A stretch of DNA of 64,000 nt from Paralithodes platypus (taxonomy: Eukaryota > Arthropoda > Malacostraca > Decapoda > Lithodidae), in assembly GCA_032716605.1 (NCBI GenBank), contig CM064572.1, positions 38,346,915-38,410,914 on the forward strand, written 5' to 3'. Both the position numbers and the translations under genes were made by a program. The notes below the pieces were generated by a model. It saw only the letters and a list, made by a program, of their open reading frames with translations. It searched no databases and was not told the origin of the DNA. Shown here piece after piece: positions 33,600-46,292 of the stretch (positions within the stretch are counted from its first letter, which is position 1; each line of letters opens with the position of its first letter).

Positions 33600-35640
33600 G
33601 GAATCGCTATCAAACATACACTCAAACCTCATAAATATAAACGAAGTAAATGAACTATGGGGACATTTTAAGTCTACAATTACAGAGGCGCATAAACAAT
33701 TTGTACCCATGAAACCAAAACGTAATACGAAATCAAGTATGCCCCCTTGGTACAGTAGAGACATTGGCAAGGCAATAAGGAAAAGGAATAAACTCCACAA
33801 TCTTGTAAAAAATAACACAAACACTGAAGTAATTAAAAACTTGTACAAAAATAGTAGAAGGGAAGTGAAAAAAATAATTAGGGCGAACAAACAAAATTAC
33901 GAAATGACTATTGCCAGAGAAAGTGCCACAAACCCCAACAAATTCTACAGTTACGTAAATAAAAATAAACAGATCAAAAGCGGAATCGGACCGCTAATAG
34001 AAGATGGCCAGACAATAACAGGTGACACAAAAACACGGCAAATCTGCTCAACAAATATTTTGGCTCAGTTTTCACAGAAGAAATTATCGATCATACCCTT
34101 GAAAATAACACCTCAACTCATGTGATAGGAGATTTCACCATCAGTGTTAGCGAAGTACAAAGCAAACTGAGTAATTTAAATATAAATAAGACCCCGGGAC
34201 CCGACATGCTCCACCCGAAAATAATTAAGAATGTTAAGGACGAAATAGCAAAAACCCCTGACACAACTATTTAACTTATCATTACTACAGGGGATTGTAC
34301 CGAGTGATTGGAAAGATGCGAACATTACGCCGATATACAAGAAGGGTAGCAAGGCCAAAGCGAGTAATTACAGACCAATTAGTCTAACTTCAATTGTAGG
34401 AAAAATCATGGAAAAAATCCTTAGAGATAAGATAGTAGATTACCTTGAATCAAACAACCTAATCAAAAATAGTCAACACGGCTTTAGATCAAATAAGTCA
34501 TGCCTAACAAATTTGATTGAATTTTATAACAAACTATTCACATATAACGACATGATGAAATCACTAGATATAATCTTCTTGGACTTTCAAAAAGCTTTCG
34601 ACAAGGTGCCTCAACGAAAACTATTGGCTAAACTGGAGAGGATAGGTATCAAAGGTGAAATTCATTCTTGGATAAAAAATTGGCTTACAGGCAGAAGACA
34701 GAGAGTGGTGATAAATGGAGTGGAATCGGAGTGGGAGCCTGTCACTAGTGGAGTTCCCACAGGGTTCAGTCCTTGGACCGGTCCTGTTTCTCATTTACAT
34801 TAACGATATTGATGTAGGGGTAAACAACACCATTTCCAAATTTGCCGACGATACAAAAATAGGAAATACAGTCCTGAACGAAGATGATAGAAATGCGTTG
34901 CAATCTGATTTAAACATATATCAGAGTGGTCGAAAAAAATGGCAGATGCCCTTCAATGTCGATAAATGTCAGGTGCTGCAGGTTGGTAGCAGAAATATGA
35001 AATACAAATACGAAATGAATGGCAAACAAATAAAAACCGCAACGGTAGTAAAAGACCTAGGGGTACTAATATCTGAAAACCTAAAAACTTCCGACCAATG
35101 TATAGCAGCTGCAAATAAGGCAAACATAGCATTGGGCTTTATTAAACGAAAATGTACATATAAACATGAAAACGTAATGGTGCCACTGTTCAAAAGTATG
35201 GTGAGGCCCCACCTTGAATATGGTGTGCAGTTCTGGTCACCTTATCTGATCAAGGACATTGTAAGACTCGAGTCAGTACAGCGTAGAGCGACGAAGATGA
35301 TACCCTCATTAAGAAATAAACCATATGAAGAAAGACTTAAACGATTAAACCTGTTCTCATTAAAAAAGAGGAGGTTGAGGGGTCAGCTTATTGAGTGCTT
35401 TAAGATACTAAAAGGTTTCGACAAAGTCGATGTAAATGCACTATTCACATTAAACAATACTAATCAAACTCGTTGAAATGGAATGAAATTAAAAACCAAA
35501 AAGGCAAACCTAGATGTCACAAAGAGTTTCTTCACCTACAGTGTGGCGACAGAGTGGAATAAACTACCAGCGAGAGTGGTGGAGAGCGACACAATAAACG
35601 CTTTCAAGGGAAGGCTTGACCTCTATCTGCAGAGGGCTGG
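33600..35640 (+). pseudogene. LINE-A ORF2 part 2: reverse transcriptase
   Basis: Continues ORF2 after the insertion. Linker region PPWYSRDIGKAIRKRNKL, then NKTPGPDMLHP (34185), NYRPISLTSIVGKI (34370), DFQKAFDKVPQRK (34580), GVP-QGSVLGP (34755), KFADDTKIG (34838-34865; catalytic Asp pair intact), KDLGVLISENLK and a C-terminal RLESVQRRATKMIPSL. Frameshifts occur near 34040, 34245 and 34755 and a stop near 35474. It would perform target-primed reverse transcription. It is the best LINE-A RT in the window and matches copy 1 at 1-1640 closely. Confidence 0.88.
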
Positions 35641-35935
35641 GGTGATATGAAAAAAAAAAAAAAAATTTTTGTTTATTTAAGTGTATGTGTGTGCACTGTA
35701 CAGTATGTGTATATATACTGTATATATATGTATGTATGTGTATGTATGTGTATGTGTGTATATGTGTGTATATGTGTGTACCGGTGTATATATGTATATA
35801 TATGTATATATATATATATATGCATATATACATATATAGTTTGTAAGGCCAGACTGCCTAGTAAGGACCTTGAGGTCTGTGTGGTCTGTGTATCTATGTA
35901 GCTCTATGTAGCTCTCTCTCTCCATTACATAATTA
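35641..35935 (+). repeat. LINE-A 3' tail with (TATG)n
   Basis: A-run at 35650-35664, (TATG)n/(TA)n expansion (35700-35837), then the family's end block with GAGGTCTGTGTGGTCTGTG and TATCTATGTAGCT. Matches 1895-1975. Confidence 0.75.
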
Positions 35936-36009
35936 TAAGAAACTAAACAAACAAAACACTCTAGCACCATTTTTCACAAATTACCTCGATCCCTCATGCA
36001 AACACACCT

Positions 36010-36515
36010 TACCTTTGGATACCTTTGGATGTGTTCGCCGCTCCTCTAGCGGCACCAAGGAGCGTGACGCCCCTCGTTATGGGTGGTGATTTGGTGCAGT
36101 AGACTGTTTGAAGCGACAGCTCGCTTCCTTGCGAGGATGGGCTCGTCTGGCACTTTTTGCAGTTCGACATCTAGGGCTCTCTTGAAGTTGTCTAACGAGA
36201 TGTCCCTCATGTCTCTTACTCGCCGTGGGAGTTTGTTGAAGAGACGTGGGCCTCTGTGTGATAACCAGCCCTCTCGCAGAGAGCCCATAGCACCCCTGTT
36301 ATTCATCCGGGGGATTTCGCATTCCCAGCCTCTCTTATCACTGAATTTCATGACTATCGGAGTATGTAGGTTTGGTACTAAACCCTCTGCGATTTTCCAC
36401 GTGTATATTATTAGGTAACGTTCTCTTCTACGTTCCAGTGAGTACAGATTCAGTGCTCTTAAACGCTCCCACTCACTCTCTCTCTTTCTTTCAGAAATGT
36501 TGTCTGTATTCAAGA
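36010..36515 (-). pseudogene. LINE-B 3' end of ORF2, copy 1
   Basis: Minus frame 36513-36046 is the C-terminal part of ORF2 (WERLRALNLYSLERRRERY, SLREGWLSHRGPRLFNKLP, DNFKRALDVELQ), almost the same as 43330-43740. No RT catalytic block is included. The 3' end carries repeats of ATCCAAAGGT-type units near 36010-36030. Confidence 0.85.
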
Positions 36516-36961
<446 letters not shown>

Positions 36962-37857
36962 ATGTTAGGTGGCTGATTTCTGAAAAAGAAAAACATAATG
37001 AAGCTGCCAGACGACAATTGACCGTGTCAGGATTGGGATAAAGTTGTTCTGGGTACAGTCAGGAGGGCGATAGATGACAATAAACACCAGAATTATGTGT
37101 TCAATGATAAGCATTTGTACCTCAGAAACTGAGTTTGAGAATGAAAGTATCACTTTGGTATACGGGGAGATTGTGTCTTTCAGATAGGTGATCATTCCTC
37201 CTTTCTTTCTTCTATTTGCTCTATTAGTTCTGAACCATGTATAGTTGTTTATTTTAACCTCGGTGTCTTTAATATTTTCAGAGAGATGGGATTCGGTAAG
37301 TGCAACAATAAGGACTTCCTCTTCAGATGCTAATTCAGAAATTATTTCAAGCTTTGCTTTGAACTTGCGTGGGATTAGCCCCTCAATGTTGCATGAAATT
37401 ATTTTGTTTAATATGGAAACATATGATCTGGTGAGAGGACTCCTTGAGGATGGCCTATCGGCACACAGGATGGATGCCAATTAATGCTTTGGTGTTGTTG
37501 CCATGCTTATATCTTGATGATATGATTCATTTGCACTTGTTTTATAAGAACATTTTCTATTCCATCACTTGGTCTTGGTTGGTTCTGTACAGGGAGAGCT
37601 GCAATAAATGGATGTATAGGCTCAGGAATAACTGGTGGAGTAGCAGTGGGTGTAGTTACTGTAGAAGTAGGTGGGATAGTAGTTGATCCTGGCCCAACAT
37701 ACACTGCCTGGTCCAGCAGATGGTCTTGGCTCAACCACTGGACCAGGTGGTGGTAAAGTTCTGGGTCCTGGATTGTAAACATTAGCAGGTGGTACCTGGT
37801 AAGCAGTCGTTGGTGATAGTCTGGCGTTCAGAGGTCGACGACGAGTGCCTTTAAGGT
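36962..37857 (-). pseudogene. LINE-E fragment: ORF1 end and start of ORF2 endonuclease
   Basis: Minus strand. 37857-37507 is a Pro/Thr-rich ORF1 tail (PGSTTIPPTSTVTTPTATPP) spread over two frames. 37480-36965 begins ORF2: KIISCNIEGLIPRKFKAKL, ALTESHL (Glu), GGMITYLKD, VIYRPPD. It is cut off before the GDxN and SDH blocks. It may be the 5' part of family B, whose 3' end lies 450 bp away on the same strand, but no overlap exists to prove this. Confidence 0.7.
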
Positions 37858-37945
37858 GAAGTTTCCTACACCTTTGGAACGCATAGTATTACAACTAATT
37901 ACACCTGACCTACCCCTAGCTCCAACACAACATGGCTTTAGGCCA
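37858..37945 (+). pseudogene. LINE-F scrap fused to LINE-C
   Basis: About 30 codons with PLERIVLQLITPDLPL and APTQHGFRPLQ, a typical RT block of another LINE clade. It joins LINE-C in frame near 37946, so the 285-codon frame from 37856 is a chimera. Confidence 0.6.
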
Positions 37946-40814
37946 CTGCAGTTTGAGAACAGCCGAATAAATAAAAATGGAGGTGGCGTTTTATTTTATA
38001 TCAAAGAAAGTCTTAACCCGACCCTCGTGTCAAAACCTCAAATTGTGAACGTCGACACATCTTTTGTGCTAATAAAGAATAATAAAGGTACAAAAATAAT
38101 ACTTGCGTTAATATACAGACCTACAGCTCAATCAGTGCAAACTGACCGAGAAATTTATGAACAAATTGCAGATGCAAGTAACTCACAAGATACCGTAATT
38201 TTTGGCGACTTTAATTTACCTGTGACCAAGTGGGGCGATACTCTTACTTCACACTCCGGACATGACTTGTATACGAACTTGCAAGAGAGTTCGCTTTATC
38301 AATTTGTTCGAATGCCGACCCGTGGTAATAACGTTCTTGACATTGTACTTGCAACAAAAGAAGAATTGATAGAGAATTTGAATGTTGGTGATGAATTCAG
38401 TAACAGCGACCATCGTACGATAACTTTCACTTTAAAGTTTACTAGTAACGAACCAAATAGTAGCATCGAAAAAGTCCCTAATTTCAAGAAAGCAAACTTC
38501 CATAAACTTAGAGCTATGTTTAAAGAAACTGACTGGAGCTTTTTAATTAACAATAACGACATAAATACATCTTGGAAGTTATTCGAAACCACTTACCTAA
38601 AAGCAGTGCAAGACTGCATACCATCGAAAATACGGCGTCCAGGCCATAATAATAAGCCCAAATGGTGGAATAAAGATATTTCAAACTGCCTGCTTGCTAA
38701 AAAAATGTGCTAATGATAGATTAAAATCCTCACAAAATGACGAAGAACGGGTGAAATTTGTAGAGCTACGACGCAAATCCAAAAAGTTAATTAAGCAAAG
38801 TAAAAAGACCTTAGAGTTACATATTGCGAATCAAAGTAAAACAAACCCGAAAGAATTCTATAGTTATATCAGAAAGAAAAAAGTAGTTACTTCAACTGTT
38901 GGACCGTTAGTCGATGAAAAAGGAGAATACACCAAAGACGAAGTACAAATGAGTAATGCCCTCAATACCTTCTTTGCATCAGTTTTTACAACAGAAGACC
39001 TCAGTGATATCCCTACACCATCGCCGATTCAGATTGATAATTCAGATGTTCTAAGCAATATCACCGTTACAGAGAGAGAAGTATTGAATTGTTTAGATAA
39101 ACTCAAGGTAAATAAAACGCCAGGACCAGATACAATCTCGCCTAGAGTTCTAAAGGAAGCTAAGAATGAGCTCTCCAAACCACTGACATTACTATTCAAT
39201 AAATCCTTGCAGTCTGGAACTATGCCTGATCAGTGGAAGCTAGCCAACGTAACACCGATATTCAAAAAAAGTCAGCAAATCCCTACCCAGTAACTATCGT
39301 CCAATTAGCTTAACCTCAGTTGTATGTAAAATGCTAGAAACGGTCATACGAGACAGACTCGTAAATCACTTAGAGGAAAATAACATACTTAAAGATACTC
39401 AACACGGCTTTCGTAAAAACGTTCCTGTTTAACAAACCTCTTAGACTTCTTCCACGATATCCTCAACCTCTACGATGAGAGTAAAGCTGTAGATATTATA
39501 TACCTTGATTTTCAAAAGGCCTTTGACAAAGTTCCCCACAAACGTTTTACTGCTAAAACTAAAAGCGCATGGAATACAAGACGGTGTGTGTTGAAATGGA
39601 TAGAAAATTGGCTCAGCAACAGAAAGCAAAGAGTAGTCATAAACGGTAAGGCATCTAAATGGACCAATGTAAGTAGCGGGGTACCCCAGGGATCGGTACT
39701 AGGACCAATTCTCTTTCTAATTTACATCAACGACATAGATGAGGGTCTCACCTGCACAATCTCAAAATTTGCTGACGATACAAAAATTGCAAATAGCGTA
39801 CTCTCAAAAGAACAAGTTGACGATATGCAACACAATCTAGATAAATTGTCATGTTGGGCCCAAATTTGGCAAATGAGTTTCAATGCGGATAAATGTAAAG
39901 TACTACATGTCGGATACCTAAATGAGAAAGCAAACTATTTGATGAATGGCACTCAGCTTAAGAATGTAAACAGAGAAACTGATCTGGGAGTAAACAATAT
40001 CGAGTAACCTAAAACCGAGTCAACAATGTTCAGAAGTTGTTAAGAAGGCAAACAAAATAATTGGCTTTATAGGCAGGTCATTTGAGCATAAATCCAAAGA
40101 AGTTATCCTAACCCTTTACAATTCCTTAGTCCGCCCTCTTCTGGAATACTGCGTTCAATCCTGGTGCCCTTATTACCAAAAAGATATAAACAAGCTAGAA
40201 CGAGTTCAACGTAGAGTTACCAAAATGATACCTAACCTAAAGAACAAATCATACGAAGAGCGTCTTAGAGAATTAAATCTATTTCCTTTAACCCAGCGCA
40301 GATTAAGAGGCGACTTAATTCAAGAGTTCAAAATCATCAAAGGCATCGACAATATGAACTGTAGTAAGTACTTCACTATCGACCAATCTAATTACACGCG
40401 GGGAAACGGTTGCAAAATTATTGGTAAATCTTTTAACTCGCACGAATCTAAGAATTTCTTCTTCAATCGAGTTGTCAACTTGTGGAATGGGCTTCCCGAG
40501 ACGTTATAGACTGCAGCACCGTTGATTCATTTAAATTCCGCCTAGACAAATATCTCGCATCAAACCCGCGACTGACTGCGTTTGTAAATGAATAACTTTA
40601 TCCTCCCCTCAGTTACTAACCCTTATGTCCCCTACTAACTTCCTAGTCCTGCCACGTTAGTGGCAGGGCAGTAGTTCCCTTTCCAATGTTCCCTTACCCA
40701 CTCTAAACCACTGTTTGGACACTTGATCCTCAGTGTTTTGGAGGACAAGCAGCCTAGAAGGGTCACTAGATCTGTTGTTGCTTGATTTCCTTTGTACTTT
40801 GTACTCCTTTGTAC
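37946..40814 (+). pseudogene. LINE-C (CR1-like) copy 1: endonuclease, RT and 3' tail
   Basis: 5'-truncated within the endonuclease: NKNGGGVLFYIKES, ALIYRPTA, VIFGDFNLPVTKW, NSDHRTITF (catalytic His). Linker, then RT: NKTPGPDTISP (39115), NYRPISLTS (near 39295), DFQKAFDKVPHK (39510), GVPQGSVLGPILF (39678), KFADDTKIA (39766-39790). The C-terminus resembles family A (NLFPLTQRRLRGDL). Frameshifts near 38700, 39280, 39420, 39560 and 39990 inactivate it. The 3' tail 40590-40814 ends with short TTTGTACT-type repeats and continues straight into LINE-D. Confidence 0.88.
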
Positions 40815-41510
40815 AGATTGAGAAATGAAGAGATACGTAGGAGAGTGGGGCAGCAGGAACATTTGTCAGCCAGAGTGGACAGAAGGGTGCTGAGCTGGTA
40901 TGGTCATGTTGAACGAATGGGAGATGATAGGCTTACAAAGAGAATATGTGAGTCAGGTACAAGGGGAGATAGAAGGGCAGGAAGACCCCCATTGAGATGG
41001 AGAGACTGTGTAAGAAAGGCTTTGGATGATAGAGGAATGACTATAGATCAGGCAGGGGAAGTGGTGGTGGACAGGAGTGAATGGAGAATGCTTGTGAATA
41101 GTTGAGTGAACACGTGGTCATTTGGAGTAAGGGGTCGGGCGCAAGTTGGACTAGATAATAGTCCATCAGGCGCCTGGCCTGGGGAGACGATTAATATGAA
41201 GGGTGTGCCTGGAAGTGTGGTGGGAGGGCTTGTCGCTTTGGCTCCGCTGCATGTCTGCCTGCCGAGATCGGAACCTCTCCTGGTGGTCAGGGGCCGGGGG
41301 AGTGCTGGAGCGACCTTGGTAACCCTGGTCTCTGGGTCTTCTCCTGGGTGACCTGGATGTGTGAGAGTGTGTTTTTTATCTGTGTTTATTTTTTGTTTTA
41401 TGTTGTTTTTGTGTTTTCCCTGTTCTTGCTCTGTCTTGAGTCGGCTACCCCCAAAATGGGGATTGGGCCTGAGCATATAGATAGATAGATAGATATATAT
41501 ATATAATGAC
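40815..41510 (+). pseudogene. LINE-D copy 1: C-terminal ORF2 and 3' tail
   Basis: Frame to 41105 contains RLRNEEIRRRVGQQ, LSWYGHVERMGDDRLTKRI and GRPPLRWRDCVRKAL, the conserved region downstream of RT in a LINE family whose clade I cannot name with certainty. The 3' UTR ends with GGGCCTGAGCATATAGATAGATA, that is, a (GATA)n tail at 41475-41495. The second copy is at 57151-57978. Confidence 0.75.
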
Positions 41511-41886
41511 TTAGAGATGGAACGAATATCAATTTTCACTATTTGCGAATGCGAATACGAATGCGAATTTATTTTTGTAAAATTCGCGAATTCGAATACG
41601 AATTGCGAATATTTCAATCTTTATTTCATCCTTCAAGAACTGGTAATTCTTTTTATATCAACAACAAACTTTAATTAAATTACTATGAAATTAATTACCA
41701 CAAGTTAATGACGATGTGATTGTATAATTTCTTAAATATCATAAATTAACTGTATGAATTCATTTTGAATATATTGTAAGAGTTCTGGGTGCTTGTTGCT
41801 AAGATGGTTTCTCAACCCCGATGTGAATTTTCCTTTCCGAGAAAATTTATTATTGCAAAGCTTACACTTTGCCATGTCACTAGTGA
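41511..41886 (-). pseudogene. BED zinc-finger fragment of an hAT-like transposon
   Basis: Minus 41877-41740 encodes MAKCKLCNNKFSRKG, RNHLSNKHPELLQYIQNEF and then a stop. CxxC plus HxxxxH gives a BED-type finger, which binds DNA in hAT transposases. The left boundary TAGAGATGGAACGAATATC (41510) with GAATGCGAAT repeats looks like an hAT terminus. The catalytic domain is absent. A matching terminus, GGATATTCGGTCCATTTC, occurs at 46535-46555. Confidence 0.6.
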
Positions 41887-42380
41887 TTAACCCTTAACTG
41901 GCGGCGCGCGACATATGTCGAGTTAAATAAATTTGGACTATGTGGCGGTGCACCGCATATGTCGAGTGCCATTTTCAGCACGTAATGTTGCTGAGAGAGA
42001 GAGCTGAGCGGTGGGACGAGCGTAGTAACCTTATGACCGCTCCCCATGACCACCGTGGACGTACTGAACTGTATACCACCTTGCTCCCCCCTCTCTCACT
42101 CGCTACACAGGGAATTATGTACGGAAATTACCGTATTTTAGGGTTTTTGCACTCGTGTTGCACGATCGTTGCAAGAGAACCAGTGGTCGTACAAGGATGG
42201 TTTGGGTGTCATTGGAAAGCTCTGTGTACGCCCTTTCAGGGATAGATACGGTACTTGTTTTATGCTCTGGGCCTTGTTTATGCATGAAAATGAGCACGGA
42301 AACAACCCTATTTAGGGTAAAAAAAGAAACACTGGGCGGCACAGTGTAAAATAGCCTACCACCCGCTCTTTGTGTGTTAA
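41887..42380. mobile_element. TTAA element P, uninterrupted copy
   Basis: TTAA at 41887-41890 and 42377-42380. The left end has two palindromic boxes CGACATATGTCG-like (41908-41920 and 41952-41966). The body (GACGAGCG, CCGTATTTTAG, TTGCACGATCGTTGCAAG, TTTATGCATGAAAA) is shared with 44428-46393. Non-coding. Confidence 0.7.
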
Positions 42381-42540
42381 CTCAAAGTAATCCCAAACTA
42401 CAATGGTGTGACTGGATGCCATTGTGCATTAGATACAATTCTGTTCTCTTTCAAGGGAAGTTATTTGCAGTCGAGGGCGAGAGAGAGGCAAATACGTCCC
42501 ACCTCGAGTATGACTTACGCAGCAATGAGATTATGAGCGC
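42381..42540. other. Unassigned
   Basis: 160 bp between two TTAA elements; nothing recognised. Confidence 0.4.
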
Positions 42541-42877
42541 TTAAGGGGAGAATTCCACTTGAGGGATTTTTTTCTGGACCCATTTCTCTCTCATGTTTAG
42601 CCCCATTGCTTTTTAGATTTTAAGACGCTCGCCCCCTTTAGTTTGGCGAATTTAAGAACTTTCGCCCCATTTCTGTCAATTTTAAGAACTTTCGTGCCAT
42701 TTAGGTGTCGATTTTTTCCTGGCGAGCGAAAGCGAGCCTGTAATTTGAGAGGAACCGGCCTTCGGCCGGTACATTTTTCTACCGAAAAATTTACAAATTT
42801 ATCTTGAAAGGGGGTCTAGGGGGTGTAATTTTAAGCTTGATGGAGTTCTAGGGAAGAAAATAAATACCTCTCCTTAA
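42541..42877 (+). mobile_element. MITE M1, complete copy
   Basis: TTAA-GGGGAG... to ...CTCTCC-TTAA (337 bp). Core: TTTAAGACG/CTTTCG repeats, CCTGGCGAGCGAAAGCGAGCC, palindrome CCGGCCTTCGGCCGG, TACCGAAAAATTTACAAA. Non-coding. TTAA duplication suggests piggyBac- or Kolobok-type mobilisation. Confidence 0.8.
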
Positions 42878-42939
42878 GCTATGAGGCCCACTGGTGGTGA
42901 CCCAGAGTTGCCAACTAAAAATTTCCTTTGACGCTAGTT

Positions 42940-43815
42940 TCACTATGAAAAAGCGCTACAAAAATGAAGAAAAATTCCAATTAATACGGTACGGAGATAA
43001 TAATCGCGTTAAAGAAATTACAAATTACTTAACAGAATCTAACAACATAATAGAACGGAAAGACAGTGTGAAAGACCTTGGGGTATTAATGTCTCAAAAT
43101 ATGGGTTTCAAAGTACATAACCAGGTCAAAGTTGCGGCTGCGAAACGTCTAATGGGTTGGATTCTACGTACATTTAAAACATGCGGTGAATTACCTATGA
43201 TAACGCTCTTCAAATCTCTAGTGCTACCGCGGCTTGAATACTGTAGCATATTAACATCCCCATACAAAGCAGGTGAAATAAATGACTTAGAGAGTGTACA
43301 AAGAAATTTCACTTTGCATATAAGTTCGATAAAACATCTACACTATTGGGAGCGTTTAAGAGCACTGAATCTGTACTCATTGGAACGTAGAAGAGAACGT
43401 TACCTAATAATATACACGTGGAAAATCGCAGAGGGTTTAGTACCAAACCTACATACTCCGATAGTCATGAAATTCAGTGATAGGAGAGGCTGGGAATGCG
43501 AAATCCCCCGGATGAAAAACAGGGGTGCTATGGGCTCTCTGCGAGAGGGCTGGTTATCACACAGAGGCCCACGTCTCTTCAACAAACTCCCACGGCGAGT
43601 AAGAGACATGAGGGACGTCTCATTAGACAACTTCAAGAGAGCCCTCGATGTCGAACTGCAAAAACTGCCAGACGAGCCCATCCTCGCGAGGGAGCGAGCT
43701 GTTGCTTCAAACAGTCTACTACACCAAAATCACCACCCATAACGAGGGGCACCGCGCTCCTTGGTGCCGCTAGAAGAGTGGCGAACACATCAAAAGTATC
43801 AAAAGTAAGTAAAAG
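42940..43815 (+). pseudogene. LINE-B copy 2, 5'-truncated ORF2 C-terminus
   Basis: Begins after the RT catalytic block (KNEEKFQLIRYGDNN), then KDLGVLMSQNMGF, LPRLEYCSILTSPYKAGEI, ERLRALNLYSLERRRERY and LFNKLPRRVRDMRD to a stop at 43740. The 3' tail has ATCAAAAGT repeats near 43790-43805. Same family as 36010-36515 and 62366-64000. Confidence 0.88.
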
Positions 43816-44035
43816 TGCTTAAGTAGGATTGAAATAAAATAGGCATTTATAACGGTTATCCCTCTGGATATTATGCCATGTCATTGACTTCCATTTATAT
43901 ATTTCATAGTAATTTGATAAATGTTTGTTGGTGATTAAACATCTCTAAACCTAGGGCTATAGGCGCTAAGTTGGCGACTTTGGTTGGGATGGTGGCAGAG
44001 AGACAGAGTTACCCTTACCAACACCTGTACACTTC
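43816..44035. other. Unassigned
   Basis: No gene or known repeat recognised. Confidence 0.4.
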
Positions 44036-44043
44036 CTCAGTCC

Positions 44044-44354
44044 CAGTGTTGCCGCTTTTTGGTACTAAAGTACCACATTTGGTACATTTGACTCTCTCAA
44101 ATACATTTTATACATCTTCCAATAAAATAATCAATATCTGGTACTAAATACAAAATCAGTGAGGAAATATGATGGACTATTTTTTAGTGACATGCTATTA
44201 CATTGGATATGTCTGAAATGGCAATATTGTGACGGTTCAACTGTCCAGATCCAGCACACATTCGCTTACCGGGCAGTGATGCCAGTTTAGAATAATTTGG
44301 TACTTTTCACTGGTTCGATCTGGTACTATTAAATAAAGTTAAGTTGCAACACTG
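44044..44354. mobile_element. hAT MITE with exact 8-bp target duplication
   Basis: Ends CAGTGTTGC and GCAACACTG, flanked by CTCAGTCC at 44036-44043 and 44355-44362. 311 bp, non-coding, with repeated TTTGGTAC/GGTACTA words. CAGTGTTGC termini and an 8-bp duplication identify the hAT superfamily. Confidence 0.85.
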
Positions 44355-44814
44355 CTCAGTCCTTCTTCATTCCACTTTAGCGGCCCCAACGCACATCTAC
44401 ACTGTTATTTATTCGTTTGTGTTAACTTTAACCCCTGTCTATCAGGGCCCGACTTAAGTCCGTTTAGAAAAATCTGGACTATGTGGTGGGGCCCGACTTA
44501 AGTCTGTGTGCAATTTTAGCGCAACATTGGCTCTGAGAGAGAGACGAGCGACGGGAGGAGCGTATCGCCTCATGAGCGCTCGCCACGGCTGCCATGGGCC
44601 TACTGACATCTACTCCACACACATCCACCCTCCCTCCCTCGCTACACACGTAATTATGTAACGAAATTACCGTATTTTAGCGATTTTGCCCTTCGGTTGC
44701 ACGATCGTTGCAAGACAACCAGTGATCGTAGAAGGATGGTTCAGGTGTCATTGGTAAGCTCAATTAACGCCCTTTCATGGATACATAATTGTATTACGCT
44801 CTGGCTCTTGTTTA

Positions 44815-46292
44815 AGGTAGGTTCACACATAGGCGAGTCGGAGGGCGAGGCCAACGCGAGTCACACTCGCCGCAAATCGCCGTTGATGGAGCCCGAACCC
44901 AACGCGAGTAGCAGCTGATGCGAGTAACCACGCATAGAACACGAATTTAACACAAATTTAACACGAGTTTACACGAGTTTACATGAGTTTACACGAGTTT
45001 ACGCGAGTGTTGGCGAGTTTAACACGACCCCAACATGCACCGCCAAAATTTGAAAAATAACGGTCAAATTCCAGGGTACGAATAGTGCGAGTCTAACATG
45101 AGTGTCACAGGAGTTTACATGAGTTTACACGTGTTTACACGAGATGAACGCGAGTCTACAGGAAGTTAACAGGAGTGTATATTCTATTTAATTTATATCT
45201 TGTATTTATTTATATTTCATGTTGGATATCAATCTGTATATTATTATTTGTCATCATATAATTATCCTTTGCATATATTCCACATCATTATTATTATGTA
45301 TGGGTAGGAGGGTGGTGGGAGGGTGGTTTGGGGGATGGTGTGGGGAAGGTAGAAGCGTAATTGACTCATGTTACAAATATGAAGCCGATTGGTAAGGTAG
45401 TTTCGCAACCACGGATTTTCCTTTTTTTCCTTATCTTCGTACGGATACGCTGGAAGTGGATGGTGGGAGGCGGTTGGGGGTGTGGTGGGGGGAAGGCAGA
45501 AGGGTAAGGGACTTGTCACACAAATATGGAACCGATTGGTGCAGTCGTTTCGCCGCCACAGATTTTCCTTTTTTTCCTTATCTTCGTACGGATACGCTGG
45601 AAGTGGGTGGTGGGAGGCGGTTGGGGGTGTGGTGGGGGAAGGCAGAAGGGTAAGGGACTTGTCACACAAATATGGAACCGATTGGTGCAGTCGTTTCGCC
45701 GCCACAGATTTTCCTATTTTTTCCTTCTGACGGGACCGACAGTCAGCGAGTGGGTGTGAGGAGGAATTTGGGATTTTTTTTGTGGGTAGCCAAAAGGATA
45801 AGGTACATGTGGTAAAAATATGAAAGACATAGGTGCAGTCGTTTCGCTGCTACTATTTTTGTTGATAATATAAACAGACTCATGTGACACTCATGTAGAC
45901 TCGTGTGACACTCATGTAGACTCACGTGACACTCATGTAGACTCGCGATCATCAAATTTCTAAATAGTACAACGTGACTGTCACGCGAGTCTACATGAGT
46001 GTCACACGAGTCTACAGGAGTTTACACGAGTTTAGGCGAGTCTACGCGAGTCAACGCGAGTCTACGCGAGTCTATGCGAGTTGGCGTCCTACTCGCACTT
46101 GACTCTCCAATTTTTGTGTCTGCACAAAAATTTTGGCCGCGTTCGCGAGTCTACGCGGTCCACCGCGAGTCCACGCGAGTCTGTGCGAGTGTCGGCGAGT
46201 GTCGGCAAATTTGGGATAATCATTGGCGAGTGCAAAAAAATCATCACTCGCGTTGGAGTTGCGCTCCGACTCGCCTATGTGTGAACCTACCT
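44815..46292. mobile_element. Harbinger-like TIR element inserted in P, 1478 bp
   Basis: Perfect ~29-bp terminal inverted repeats starting AGGTAGGTTCACACATAGGC, with similarity extending further in. Flanked by TTA (44812-44814, 46293-46295); the empty site is visible in P copy 1 (TTGTTTATGCATG). A 3-bp TTA duplication fits PIF/Harbinger. The interior has many GCGAGT/ACGAGT words and a ~147-bp tandem repeat (45330-45860). No transposase found. Confidence 0.78.
45330..45860. repeat. ~147-bp minisatellite inside the Harbinger-like element
   Basis: Units near 45330, 45451 and 45599 and a diverged one near 45750 share GATTGGTGCAGTCGTTTCGC and TATCTTCGTACGGATACG. The 147-codon minus frame here is a by-product of the repeat. 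Confidence 0.75.

Noticed and set aside
41940..42245. 101-codon frame as a host gene
   Set aside because: Lies wholly inside the non-coding TTAA element P and is not preserved in its second copy.
45262..45705. 147-codon repetitive minus-strand frame
   Set aside because: Created by the ~147-bp tandem repeat; no homology seen and repeats are slightly diverged.
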